Shown one piece after another: positions 9,408 to 18,171 of a DNA stretch of 64,000 bases (position 1 is its first letter; every line of letters begins with the position of its first letter). The notes beneath the pieces are model-generated. The model was not told the origin of the DNA and ran no database searches. It was given only the letters and a program-made list of their open reading frames with translations. Source of the stretch: Neisseria sp. (GTDB lineage: Bacteria; Pseudomonadota; Gammaproteobacteria; Burkholderiales; Neisseriaceae); assembly GCA_030528455.1 (NCBI GenBank), contig JAUMYW010000006.1, positions 19,242-83,241 of the forward strand, given 5' to 3'. The position numbers and the translations under genes are program-made.

Positions 9408-9917
9408 ATGCACGATTGGGCTTTGCCGGATTTTGAGGCGAAAATCTGTGCGCCGGAGGACTTGGCTGCCCGTTTGGCGGTTTTGCCGCGTCCGCTGGTG
9501 TTTACCAACGGTTGTTTCGATATTCTGCACCGAGGACATGTTACGTATCTGGCTCAGGCGCGTGCTTTGGGAGCGGCGATGGTGCTGGCTTTGAATACCG
9601 ATGCATCCGTACGCCGTTTGGGTAAGGGGGACGATCGGCCTGTGAATCCCTTGGCGAACCGTGCGGCGGTTGCGGCGGCGTTGGCGAGCGTTGATGTGGT
9701 AACGTGGTTCGACAGCGATACGCCTGCGGAGCTGATTGATGCGGTCAAACCGGAAATATTGGTCAAAGGCGGTGATTGGGCGGTGGAAAACATTGTCGGC
9801 GCGGCGGAAACGCTGGCACGCGGCGGCAAGGTGTTTTCCATTCCGTTTCTGCATCAGACTTCTACGACTCGGATGCTGGCAAAAATCCGTGAAATCCGGC
9901 AGGACGGTCGGGCATGA
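9408..9917 (+). CDS. D-glycero-beta-D-manno-heptose 1-phosphate adenylyltransferase
   Basis: Activates heptose-1-phosphate with ATP to ADP-heptose for the lipooligosaccharide inner core. The 169-residue protein is the stand-alone nucleotidyltransferase domain (RfaE2/HldC type), not the HldE fusion with a kinase. The signature [17 protein letters not shown] carries the HxGH-like motif, and [10 protein letters not shown] forms the C-terminal ATP-site signature. Start chosen at 9408 because GGGAGG lies seven bases upstream and upstream codons encode no conserved sequence. The stop overlaps the next gene by four bases (ATGA). Confidence 0.93.
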   Translation: MHDWALPDFEAKICAPEDLAARLAVLPRPLVFTNGCFDILHRGHVTYLAQARALGAAMVLALNTDASVRRLGKGDDRPVNPLANRAAVAAALASVDVVTWFDSDTPAELIDAVKPEILVKGGDWAVENIVGAAETLARGGKVFSIPFLHQTSTTRMLAKIREIRQDGRA

Positions 9918-11671
9918 TGCAGGAGATGCATTGGCTGCTTCTGTCCGCACTTGCAGACGGTCTGCCTCGGCATATTGTGAAACTGGCCGGGCGTTTGAAT
10001 GTTCAGCCGCAGATGTTGAACGCTTTGTGGCAGGGAATGCCGTCGCATTTGCGCGGCCTGTTGCGCCAGTATGACGGACAATGGCGCTTGGTGCGCCCTT
10101 TGGCGGTGTTCGACAGGGAGGTTCTGCTGCAGACGGCTTCGGGCTGGCAGGTACGTTTGTTGAACGAATGTACGTCGAGTAACGATATTGTGTCGGAGGC
10201 TGTGCGCTGCCGCCCCGAGGCGGCGCACCGCTGTCTGTGTGTCGCGCATACTCAGAGCATGGGGCGCGGACGGCAGGGTAAGAGCTGGCAGAGTCGTGCC
10301 GGTGAGTGTCTGATGTTCAGCTTTTCATGGGTATTCGAGCGGCCGCAGGCGGAATTGGGGGCTTTGGCTTTGCTGGTTGCATTGGCCTGTCGCCGGGCTT
10401 TAGCCGTATCCGGTATCGAGGTACAAATCAAATGGCCCAATGATTTGGTGGTCGGCACCGACAAGTTGGGCGGTATTTTGATTGAAACGGTCCGCAGCGG
10501 CGGGAAAACTGTTGCCGTGGTCGGTATCGGGCTGAATTTTGTGCTGCCGAAAAATGTGCCGCAAACAACCTCCGTTCAAGCTGTTGGGAAAGGCGGGATT
10601 CGTGCTGCCGATGTGTTGGGAAATATTTTAAGCGAAATCGAAACGATGTTCGGCAGATTCGAGCAGCAAGGCTTTGCTCCGTTTGCAGACGAATATCAAA
10701 CCGCCAACCGAGATCACGGTCGTACGGTACGTCTGCTGCAAAACGGCAGCTTGTTGGCCGAAGGAACGGTGCTGGGGACGGATGACGACGGGGCATTGCG
10801 TCTGCAGACTGCAGACGGCATCAAACGCATGGTCGGAGGTGAAATCAGTTTGCGTCCGGAGGATATGCCTTTGCCGAGCCTTCCTGTCGGGCGTACGGCG
10901 GCTGCCGATAGAATTTTGCTGCTTGACGGCGGCAACAGCCGTTTGAAGTGGACTTGGGTTGAGAACGGCAAGCTGGGCGAAGTGCGTCGTGAAGCTTATC
11001 GAGATTTGGCCGACTTGGGTTCGGAGTGGGCAGAACGAGGCGGAGTGCATGTGCCGGTGGTGGGTTGTGCCGTCTGCAGTTCAGAAAAAAAACAGGCAGT
11101 GGCCGAACAGCTCGGCTTTATGCCCGACTGGTTGCCGTCGATGGACAGCGCGATGGGTGTGCGCAACCATTACCGCACTCCGGCCGAACACGGATCCGAC
11201 CGTTGGTTTAACGCGCTTGGCAGCCGTTGTTTCAGCCGCAACGCCTGTGTAATTGTTAGTTGCGGCACGGCGGTTACCATCGATGCCCTCAGTGCGGATA
11301 ACCATTATCTAGGCGGTACGATTATGCCCGGTTTCCATCTGATGCGCGAAGCCATGGCACAGAAAACCGCCAATCTGAACCGTCCGCCCGGTCGGCTTTA
11401 TCCCTTTCCTACCACTACTCCCAACGCTTTGGCCAGCGGTATGATGGATGCCGTCTGCGGTTCGCTGATGCTGATGCACGGGCGTTTGGCTGCCCGTCAT
11501 GAAGGCAAAACCGACATAGTAATGACCGGCGGCGGAGCTCCGCGCGTAGCGGCGGCTCTGCCCGACGACTTTAAAGCGCAGTACCGTGTGATTGTTGCCG
11601 ACAATTTAGTACTGCACGGTTTGCTGGCATGGTATTTGGCTGGAAACCGGCTTAAAGATACGAAGATTTGA
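9914..11671 (+). CDS. Fused biotin--protein ligase and type III pantothenate kinase
   Basis: A 585-residue fusion of two cofactor enzymes. Residues 1-65 form an HTH-like region. Residues 75-325 are the BirA ligase, with the biotinyl-AMP motif GRGRQGKSW at 117-125, KWPND at 173-177 and a C-terminal SH3-like part. After a short linker rich in Pro/Leu, residues 333-585 are CoaX, with the ATP-site DGGNSRLKW at 338-346, GSDRW at 427-431 and SCGTAVTID at 449-457. The same BirA-CoaX joining is known in Neisseria and a few relatives. It overlaps the heptose gene by four bases. Confidence 0.95.
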   Translation: MMQEMHWLLLSALADGLPRHIVKLAGRLNVQPQMLNALWQGMPSHLRGLLRQYDGQWRLVRPLAVFDREVLLQTASGWQVRLLNECTSSNDIVSEAVRCRPEAAHRCLCVAHTQSMGRGRQGKSWQSRAGECLMFSFSWVFERPQAELGALALLVALACRRALAVSGIEVQIKWPNDLVVGTDKLGGILIETVRSGGKTVAVVGIGLNFVLPKNVPQTTSVQAVGKGGIRAADVLGNILSEIETMFGRFEQQGFAPFADEYQTANRDHGRTVRLLQNGSLLAEGTVLGTDDDGALRLQTADGIKRMVGGEISLRPEDMPLPSLPVGRTAAADRILLLDGGNSRLKWTWVENGKLGEVRREAYRDLADLGSEWAERGGVHVPVVGCAVCSSEKKQAVAEQLGFMPDWLPSMDSAMGVRNHYRTPAEHGSDRWFNALGSRCFSRNACVIVSCGTAVTIDALSADNHYLGGTIMPGFHLMREAMAQKTANLNRPPGRLYPFPTTTPNALASGMMDAVCGSLMLMHGRLAARHEGKTDIVMTGGGAPRVAAALPDDFKAQYRVIVADNLVLHGLLAWYLAGNRLKDTKI

Positions 11672-11691
11672 ATGCGTTTTGGAACAAAATG

Positions 11692-11721
11692 AAGCCGTCT
11701 GCAGCTCTGCAGACGGCTTTT
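11692..11721. terminator. Inverted DUS pair acting as terminator after birA-coaX
   Basis: AAGCCGTCTGCAG and CTGCAGACGGCTT form a 13-pair stem with a two-base gap (so a tight loop), followed by TTTT on the plus strand. The stem consists of two CA-type uptake sequences. Confidence 0.8.
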
Positions 11722-11820
11722 GTTGTCAGACTTCAATTTGTACCCGACTGATAAAGCTCGGAATGAATAACGGTATTTTATTTTCAATATTAAGCTGCAA
11801 GCAAGGAACACAAGTTTGGC

Positions 11821-12603
11821 TCAGTGTCGGCTTGGCTCTTCTGATTGCAGCATGGTGCTGAGTTTGTCCGCAGCTTCCCGGATATCGGGCAGACAGGCAC
11901 GCAATTCGTCCAAACTTTTCCGTATGGTGGGACAGTGCACAATCAGGCTGGCTGCATAACGTCCGTTTCTATCCACTACCGGTACGGCGATGCCTACCAA
12001 GCCTGAAGCCAATTCTTCATTATCTTCGGCATAACCCTGCTGCTCGACACGTTTGATGTCCTGTTTGAGTTCTTGGGACGTAGTCAGCGTGTTTTTGGTC
12101 AGCGGGACCAGTTGTATGTGCTCGATAATGGTATTGCGGCGGGCGGATGGCAGCATACTCAGATACAGCTTTCCGCCGGCAGTGCAATACATAGGGACTT
12201 GCGTGCCGGTCGGCAGGTAGATTTGAATGGGAAAATTGTCTTGCACGCGGTCGGTATAAGTCATGGTCTGTCCGTTGGGAACGGACAGACCGCAAGTCGC
12301 ACTGATTTTGCGCGAGAGGTCGGATAACACAGCCTCTCTTTCAGCTTTGTAATATTTGTTTTGCCAAATGGCGACCCCCATTTTCAAAGACCGTATGCCC
12401 GGCACCACTTTGCCTTGTATGTCTGTCTGAACGAATTTTTCCGTTTCCAGAAGTTGAAGCAGCCTGTGCAGGCTCGGTTTCGGAATATTCAAGTTTTGAA
12501 TCAGGTCTGAAGGAGAAATAGGGCGGTCGGATAAGGCGACGGCTTCAATAATTTCTAAAACGCGGCTGATGGACGAGCCGCGGTCTCTTTGATTGGATAA
12601 CAT
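11821..12603 (-). CDS. IclR-family transcriptional regulator
   Basis: A 260-residue regulator. Residues 12-75 form the winged helix, with the recognition region SPSDLIQNLNIPKPSLHRLL. Residues 90-255 form the IclR effector domain, including CTAGGKLYLSML and ELASGLVGIAVPV, the usual small-organic-acid pocket signatures. It is divergent from the GntP-type permease across a 223-base AT-rich region that contains a perfect 31-base palindrome. IclR proteins commonly sense an intermediate of the pathway they neighbour, so it probably controls the 12.8-19.1 kb cluster; that link is inference. Confidence 0.9.
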   Translation of the reverse strand: MLSNQRDRGSSISRVLEIIEAVALSDRPISPSDLIQNLNIPKPSLHRLLQLLETEKFVQTDIQGKVVPGIRSLKMGVAIWQNKYYKAEREAVLSDLSRKISATCGLSVPNGQTMTYTDRVQDNFPIQIYLPTGTQVPMYCTAGGKLYLSMLPSARRNTIIEHIQLVPLTKNTLTTSQELKQDIKRVEQQGYAEDNEELASGLVGIAVPVVDRNGRYAASLIVHCPTIRKSLDELRACLPDIREAADKLSTMLQSEEPSRH

Positions 12604-12763
12604 AGATTGTTAATGGCGGTTTGTTGGGGCAGGGAGGCAGATGCCGACCTGGCGCATATTGTTAAAACTGTCTCTATTTTTTTTAAAATCAATTATATAA
12701 CAAAACAAATAATCTGACACATCAAAAAAAATCATTTCTCTTCGTCAAAATAAGCAGATAATT

Positions 12764-12794
12764 TTTAATTTGATACAAATTGTATCAAATTAAA
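12764..12794. promoter_or_regulatory. 31-base perfect palindrome, likely IclR operator
   Basis: Two 15-base arms, TTTAATTTGATACAA and TTGTATCAAATTAAA, surround a single central A. The centre is 48 bases before the permease ATG, so bound protein would cover the promoter region. IclR-family operators are often palindromes of this kind, and the regulator gene is divergent next to it. A related imperfect site precedes the 3-hydroxyisobutyrate dehydrogenase gene. Confidence 0.7.
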
Positions 12795-12826
12795 TCAAAA
12801 TATATTATATATCGGAGAAGAGGATT

Positions 12827-14218
12827 ATGTTGAGTCTGACAGGTATTGTGCTGTCGCTGATTCTGCTGATGTATTTGGCTTATCGGGGAATCAGTGTTTT
12901 GATTTTGGCACCGGTTTTGGCGATGTTGGCGGTTCTGTTCAGTGCGCCGGGTAACGAGCTGTTGGGAACATATACCCAGGTTTTCATGCAGGGTATGGGG
13001 GGATTTGCTATTAAGTTTTTCCCGGTATTTTTATTGGGAGCGGTATTCGGCAAGCTGATGGAAGATTCGGGAGCCGCCCACAGTATTGCGTATGCCTTGG
13101 TTAATAAGTTTGGTCGCCAGAGAGCATTGTTATCGATTATTTTGGCTTCTGCGGTACTGACTTACGGAGGCGTTTCCGTTTTTGTTGTGACATTTGCCGT
13201 CTATCCGATTGCGGCGGCTTTATTTCGCGAAATCAATATTCCGAAACGCTTGATTCCCGGAGCCATTAGTGTAGGTGCATTAACATTTACGATGACGGCT
13301 CTGCCCGGCACGCCTTCTATTCAGAATGCGATTCCTATGCCGTATTTTGAGACTGATGCGTTTGCTGCTCCGGGTTTGGGGGTGATTGCCGGTATTGTGA
13401 TGTTTGCAGGCGGTGTTTGGTGGATGAACCTCCGTCTGAGAAACGCGATAGCTTCCAATGAGGGATACGGTAATCATCAGGATGCTGACGTGAAAGAGCA
13501 GGATTTCAAACATCTGCCTCATTTGTTTGCGGCTTTGATGCCGATTATTGTAGTCATCGTGCTGAATTATGTATTAAGTAAGTTCGTGTTCCCCGCAATG
13601 GACACGTCGTTTTTGGCCGATAAGAAATTCGGTTCGGTATCGTTGAATGCTGTGAGTGGTCTTTGGGCGATTATTGCTGCTTTGGTTGCCGGCTGTCTGT
13701 TTTTGATAGTAGCCAATATCAGACATTGGATGAATTTGAAGAAATCCGTCAATGACGGTGCTATGGGTTCGTTATTGCCGATTTTTAACACTGCATCCGA
13801 GGTGGGGTACGGATCGGTGATTGCAACTTTGGCAGGTTTTGTGATTTTGCGTGATTTTATGGTCGGGTTGTCTCCCGGGAATCCGCTGATTTCGGAAGCT
13901 GTGGTGATTAATGTAATGGCGGGTATTACAGGCTCTGCTTCGGGCGGTATGAGTATTGCATTGAAAGTGATGGGCGAAACCTATATGCAGATGGCGCAAC
14001 AGTTTGGTATTTCACCGGAATTGATGCATAGGGTTGCTTCGATTGCTTCGGGCGGATTGGATGCACTGCCGCATATCGGTGCGGTGATTACCATGCTGGT
14101 TATTTGCGGCCTGACTCACAAGGAATCGTATTTGGATGTGTTTGTGGTGGCTGTATTGGTACCTTTGGCGGCTCTGGTTGCGGTGGTGGCCTTGGGAACG
14201 GTATTCGGGTCGTTTTAA
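12827..14218 (+). CDS. GntP-family organic (hydroxy) acid permease
   Basis: A 463-residue transporter of the gluconate/hydroxy-acid GntP family with 11-13 predicted spans. Signatures include FAIKFFPVFLLGAVFGKLME, a conserved TYGGVSVFVVTFAVYPIAA segment, TALPGTPSIQNAIP and SIASGGLDALPHIGAV near the C-terminus. Members closest in style carry beta-hydroxybutyrate-like or other short hydroxy acids rather than sugars. The ATG follows GGAGAAGAGG. It is the first gene of a rightward operon whose second gene starts 56 bases downstream. The substrate is inferred from neighbours: a three- to five-carbon hydroxy acid. Confidence 0.85.
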   Translation: MLSLTGIVLSLILLMYLAYRGISVLILAPVLAMLAVLFSAPGNELLGTYTQVFMQGMGGFAIKFFPVFLLGAVFGKLMEDSGAAHSIAYALVNKFGRQRALLSIILASAVLTYGGVSVFVVTFAVYPIAAALFREINIPKRLIPGAISVGALTFTMTALPGTPSIQNAIPMPYFETDAFAAPGLGVIAGIVMFAGGVWWMNLRLRNAIASNEGYGNHQDADVKEQDFKHLPHLFAALMPIIVVIVLNYVLSKFVFPAMDTSFLADKKFGSVSLNAVSGLWAIIAALVAGCLFLIVANIRHWMNLKKSVNDGAMGSLLPIFNTASEVGYGSVIATLAGFVILRDFMVGLSPGNPLISEAVVINVMAGITGSASGGMSIALKVMGETYMQMAQQFGISPELMHRVASIASGGLDALPHIGAVITMLVICGLTHKESYLDVFVVAVLVPLAALVAVVALGTVFGSF

Positions 14219-14274
14219 GTGCGGTTTCGCAAAGTAGGGCCGTTAAGCGGCTGCTTTGGAAAAGGAGTTGGGAA

Positions 14275-15435
14275 ATGACTGTTCAATCGGTAATGCTGCC
14301 GGGAACGATGCATATCGGTTTGGGTGCTTGCGGGAAACTGGCGGAAACGATACGGTCTTTGGGTTGTAGCCGGCCGTTGTTGGTAACCGACAAAATCATG
14401 TTGGATTTGGGTTATGTCGCTCTTTTGACCAATCAATTATCCGGTGCGGGTATACAGGTTGATATTTATAGCGACACGGTGCCGGAACCTACTGCGAGTT
14501 CGATTGAGAACGGGGTGCGTATGGTTCGGGAAGGGGGATACGATATTCTGATTGCATTGGGAGGAGGAAGTCCGATTGACAGTGCCAAAGCGATTGCCGT
14601 ATTGGGCAAACAGGGGGGCAGTATTCGGGACTATTGTGTTCCCAAAGTGGTCGATGTTGAGGCTTTGCCGTTAATCTCTATCCCGACCACAGCCGGTACG
14701 GGCTCGGAATGTACCCGTTTTACGGTGATTACCGATGAATCGAACCAAGAAAAACTGCTGTGCTCCGGTCCTTCGTTTATGCCGTCTGCAGCATTGGTGG
14801 ATTACGGTTTGACCCACAGTGTTCCGCCAAGAACGACGGCGGATACCGGTATTGATGCTTTGACTCATGCAATTGAGGCTTATGTCAGCCGCAAGTCCGG
14901 TTTGTTCAGCGATATGCAGGCGTTGGCAGCCATGCGTCTGATTGCGCCCAATCTGCGCACGGCATACCGTGACGGAACAGATAGCGGCGCGCGTGAGGCC
15001 TTGATGCTTGGTTCTTGCTTGGCTGGAATGGCATTCAATAACGCTTCAGTTGCTCTGGTGCACGGCATGAGTCGGCCGATTGGCGCGTTTTTCCATATTC
15101 CGCATGGTCTGTCGAATGCGATGTTGCTGCCGACGGTAACAGCATATTCGTTGGAAGCGGCACCTGAACGGTATGCGGATTGTGCCAGGGCAATGGGAGC
15201 GGCACAGGAATTCGATGACACGGAAACAGCCAATCGCAAACTGCTGGCCGAACTGGAAGCACTCAATTGGGAACTGCATGTGCCGACTTTGGAGCAGGCA
15301 GGTGTCAGTCGCTCATTATTTGAGAAAGTAGTCGGGACGATGGCAGAACAGGCTTTGGCCTCAGGTTCTCCGTCTAATAATCCGCGCGTGCCGGATAAAG
15401 CGACTGTGGTGGAACTTTATCGAAGTCTTTGGTAA
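14275..15435 (+). CDS. Iron-containing (group III) alcohol dehydrogenase
   Basis: NAD-dependent dehydrogenase of 386 residues that interconverts an alcohol or hydroxy acid and the aldehyde. The cofactor loop GGGSPIDSAK is at 96-105, and TAGTGSECTRFTVIT follows. The four predicted iron ligands are present: Asp194 and His198 in DALTH, His263 in LVHG and His277 in HIPHG. The start at 14275 has AAAGGAG upstream. Position between a hydroxy-acid permease and an acylating semialdehyde dehydrogenase suggests it oxidises the imported acid to a semialdehyde (for example 3-hydroxypropionate or 4-hydroxybutyrate); this is inferred. Confidence 0.9.
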   Translation: MTVQSVMLPGTMHIGLGACGKLAETIRSLGCSRPLLVTDKIMLDLGYVALLTNQLSGAGIQVDIYSDTVPEPTASSIENGVRMVREGGYDILIALGGGSPIDSAKAIAVLGKQGGSIRDYCVPKVVDVEALPLISIPTTAGTGSECTRFTVITDESNQEKLLCSGPSFMPSAALVDYGLTHSVPPRTTADTGIDALTHAIEAYVSRKSGLFSDMQALAAMRLIAPNLRTAYRDGTDSGAREALMLGSCLAGMAFNNASVALVHGMSRPIGAFFHIPHGLSNAMLLPTVTAYSLEAAPERYADCARAMGAAQEFDDTETANRKLLAELEALNWELHVPTLEQAGVSRSLFEKVVGTMAEQALASGSPSNNPRVPDKATVVELYRSLW

Positions 15436-15509
15436 GACGTTTTATCGGCTCAAACATTCCACATTCCATTTAATTCTTACATGTAATGTAAAACACAAAG
15501 GAGAAAATC

Positions 15510-17009
15510 ATGACCCATATCGTAGGGCATTTCATTAACGGCCAAATGGTTTCAGATAATGCGCGTACGCAAGACGTATATAATCCTTCCACGGGAGAAG
15601 TAAGCAAGCAGGTGGCTTTAGCCGCTAAAGAGACCGTTGAAGAAGCGGTTGCGGCAGCGCATGCCGCTTTCCCCGCATGGCGTACGACACCGGTGATGAA
15701 GCGGGCGCGGATTATGTTCCGTTATAAGGAGTTGTTGGAGCAGCACAGAGAGGAGATTTGCCGTTTGATTGGCGAGGAGCACGGCAAGATCGTTCATGAT
15801 GCGGCAGGCGAGTTGCAGCGCGGTATCGAAAATGTTGAGTTTGCTTGTGGTGCAGCTCAAATGCTGAAGGGAGAATACAGTAAAAATGTCGGACCGGACA
15901 TCGATTCTTGGAGCGATTTCCAGCCGCTGGGTGTAGTAGCAGGGATTACGCCGTTTAATTTCCCGGCTATGGTACCTTTATGGATGTTCCCGTTGGCCAT
16001 CGTCTGCGGCAATACTTTTGTATTAAAGCCGTCTGAAAGGGATCCGAGCGTGTGCTTGTTCTTGGCCGAACTGCTGCAAAAGGCGGGTTTGCCTGACGGT
16101 GTATTAAATGTGGTCAATGGTGATAAGGAAGCAGTCGATGCTTTATTGACCGATGAACGCGTACAGGCTGTCAGCTTTGTCGGTTCGACACCGGTGGCCA
16201 AATATATTTATGCGACTGCAACGGCTAACGGAAAACGCTGCCAAGCGATGGGAGGAGCGAAAAACCACGCTATTATTCTGCCCGATGCCGATTTGGATAA
16301 TGTGGTGAATTCTTTGTTGGGTGCCGCGTTCGGGTCTTCGGGGGAACGTTGTATGGCTTTGTCTGTAGCTGTGGCAGTAGGAGATGAGGTAGCCGATCGT
16401 GTGGTGGCAGGTATTAAAGAAGGTATGAAAACCATGAAGGTTGGTCCGTTTTTCGACCGGAACAATCATTTCGGTCCTTTGATTACGGAGGCGCATCGTG
16501 CCAAAGTTGAAGGGTATATTGCCAGCGCAGAAGAGCAGGGAGCGGAGATTGTCGTCGATGGTCGTAATCCCAATGTGCCCGGATATGAAAACGGCTTCTA
16601 TCTCGGCGGTACGCTGATTGACGGTGTAACTGCCGATATGCTGAGCTATCGGGAAGAAATCTTCGGTCCTGTTTTACAGGTTGTGCGTGTCAAAACCATG
16701 CAGGAGGCTTTGGATATGATTAACCGCCATATATATGGTAACGGTACATGTATCTATACGCGTGATGGTGAGGCCGCCCGTTATTTTGCGGATAATGTGC
16801 AAGTCGGTATGGTGGGTATCAATATTCCGTTGCCGGTTCCTGTTGCATATCACAGTTTCGGCGGCTGGAAGCAGTCGATGTTCGGCGATTTGGGTACTTA
16901 TGGTCCTGACGGTATCCGATTCTATACGCGCCGTAAAACGGTAACGCAACGTTGGCCGAGTTCGGAGGTGCGGGAAGGCGCTTTGTTTTCTATGCCGACA
17001 CTAGGCTGA
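15510..17009 (+). CDS. mmsA: CoA-acylating (methyl)malonate-semialdehyde dehydrogenase
   Basis: Converts malonate or methylmalonate semialdehyde with NAD and CoA into acetyl- or propionyl-CoA plus carbon dioxide. 499 residues; the oxyanion Asn150 lies in GITPFNFPAMVPLW, the cofactor segment is VSFVGSTPVAKYIY, and the catalytic Cys281 is in GSSGERCMALSVAV, all diagnostic for the MmsA/IolA group among aldehyde dehydrogenases. AAAGGAG precedes the ATG. It is the last gene of the permease operon and ends eight bases before a strong terminator. Together with the 3-hydroxyisobutyrate dehydrogenase at 18.2 kb it completes a valine-type or 3-hydroxypropionate degradation step. Confidence 0.94.
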   Translation: MTHIVGHFINGQMVSDNARTQDVYNPSTGEVSKQVALAAKETVEEAVAAAHAAFPAWRTTPVMKRARIMFRYKELLEQHREEICRLIGEEHGKIVHDAAGELQRGIENVEFACGAAQMLKGEYSKNVGPDIDSWSDFQPLGVVAGITPFNFPAMVPLWMFPLAIVCGNTFVLKPSERDPSVCLFLAELLQKAGLPDGVLNVVNGDKEAVDALLTDERVQAVSFVGSTPVAKYIYATATANGKRCQAMGGAKNHAIILPDADLDNVVNSLLGAAFGSSGERCMALSVAVAVGDEVADRVVAGIKEGMKTMKVGPFFDRNNHFGPLITEAHRAKVEGYIASAEEQGAEIVVDGRNPNVPGYENGFYLGGTLIDGVTADMLSYREEIFGPVLQVVRVKTMQEALDMINRHIYGNGTCIYTRDGEAARYFADNVQVGMVGINIPLPVPVAYHSFGGWKQSMFGDLGTYGPDGIRFYTRRKTVTQRWPSSEVREGALFSMPTLG

Positions 17010-17016
17010 TAGCCAT

Positions 17017-17046
17017 ACCGCCGCCCTTAGGGCGGCGGTGTTGTTT
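17017..17046 (+). terminator. Rho-independent terminator after mmsA
   Basis: ACCGCCGCCC and GGGCGGCGGT form a perfect ten-pair stem with loop TTA, followed by GTTGTTTG. It closes the permease operon and, being symmetric, may also act on the convergent pseudogene. It contains no uptake sequence, unlike most terminators here. Confidence 0.85.
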
Positions 17047-17051
17047 GCGAG

Positions 17052-17963
17052 TCAGTTTTTTGTGTCCGACAAGGTTTTCAATACGGCTGTCTGACGGTAG
17101 TCGCGTTGCCGGCAGGCAGCCGTATATTGGTCGGCAGGATAGTCCCGGTTGGTTAAACGGCTTATTCGGTCAATGCGTTCGGCAGACAATTTTTCTTCCT
17201 GTCCGATGCAGGCTGCCAGAGAACGTCCGATATGATTAAGAAAATGGCTGATGCCGTCTGCACCTCCGCCCAAATGTGCCGAGTGAAGAGGACCTGTGCA
17301 TGCCCAACGTATGCCGATTGAATGGGTAACGATTTCATCCAGTTGTTTCGGAGTACAGATGCCCTCGCTGACCCAATAGACGGCTTCGTTGAGTAGGGCA
17401 ATTTGCAGGCGGTTTGCTACAAATCCCGGGATTTCCTTATTTAATATGACGAGATGTTTGCCAATCGAACGGTAAAACGAACAGGCCCGGTCCAATAAAG
17501 TATGCGGCGTATCGGCATTCGGGCACAGCTCGACCAGAGGCAGTATGTGGGGAGGATTAAAGGGGTGGGCAATCAGCAAGCGGTGCGGTATTTCCATTTT
17601 GAGACTTTGTCGGGAGGCGGGAATACCCGAGCTGGATGAGCAAAAGAGTGCATCATTTGGTGCTGCTGCTCCCGCAGTTTTCCAGAAATCTTGTTTGAAC
17701 GCGATATTTTCAGGTCCGCACTTTTGAATCAAAAATACATTTTCCAATGCACCGTCCAAGGAGCGGCAAAGCCGGATATTGTGTTGCAGACCGGTGTGCT
17801 CTCCGGAAACGTGCAGCATGGTTGTCAGGAATGTTTGTACGGCATCGGCCAAATCATCACGGGGGTCGTACAGATTGACAGTAAAACCGTATTCGGCAAA
17901 CAGGGCTGCCTATGACAGTCCGATAGTACCTCCTCCGATAACGGCAATTGGCTGATTATGCAT
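17052..17963 (-). pseudogene. 3-hydroxyacyl-CoA dehydrogenase interrupted by an amber codon
   Basis: A 304-codon frame of the 3-hydroxyacyl-CoA / carnitine dehydrogenase type. From the ATG at 17963 (ribosome site AAAGGA) it reads IAVIGGGTIGLS, then TAG at 17912-17910, then AALFAEYGFTVNLYDP, so the Rossmann fold is cut at codon 18. Related proteins have Trp at this place (GxSWAA), so a single TGG to TAG change explains the break. The remainder is intact and carries HPFNPPHILPLVEL and PGFVANRLQIALLNEA. A restart at a TTG at 17852 would lack the NAD-binding glycines. It is opposite in direction to the rest of the catabolic cluster and convergent with mmsA. Confidence 0.8.
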
Positions 17964-18089
17964 ATATATCCTTTGGTGCAGGCCGGTGGACAAGGTTCGT
18001 AACAAGGTTGATGAATGATTCCGGCAGCAAAAATTCATGCGTTTCCCGGTTGTCATGCCGGATGATTTTTACAACTTATTTTTTTCATA

Positions 18090-18112
18090 AAATAATACGA
18101 TTTGTATTGTTT
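18090..18112. promoter_or_regulatory. Imperfect palindrome related to the IclR operator
   Basis: AAATAATAC and GTATTGTTT flank GATTT, pairing at eight of nine positions. The 15-base core AATACGATTTGTATT matches the core of the palindrome at 12764-12794 at 11 positions. It lies 60 bases before the dehydrogenase ATG, between that gene and the divergent pseudogene. Shared control by the IclR protein is a reasonable inference, not a demonstrated fact. Confidence 0.4.
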
Positions 18113-18171
18113 AGCAATTATTTTATATATTCGTTTTTGTTGTCCATAACCGAATCTAACAGGAGGCGAAT

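Noticed and set aside
15470-15495. TTACATGTAA palindrome before mmsA as a further IclR site
   Set aside because: It is only ten bases long and does not share the TTTGATAC half-site of the main operator.
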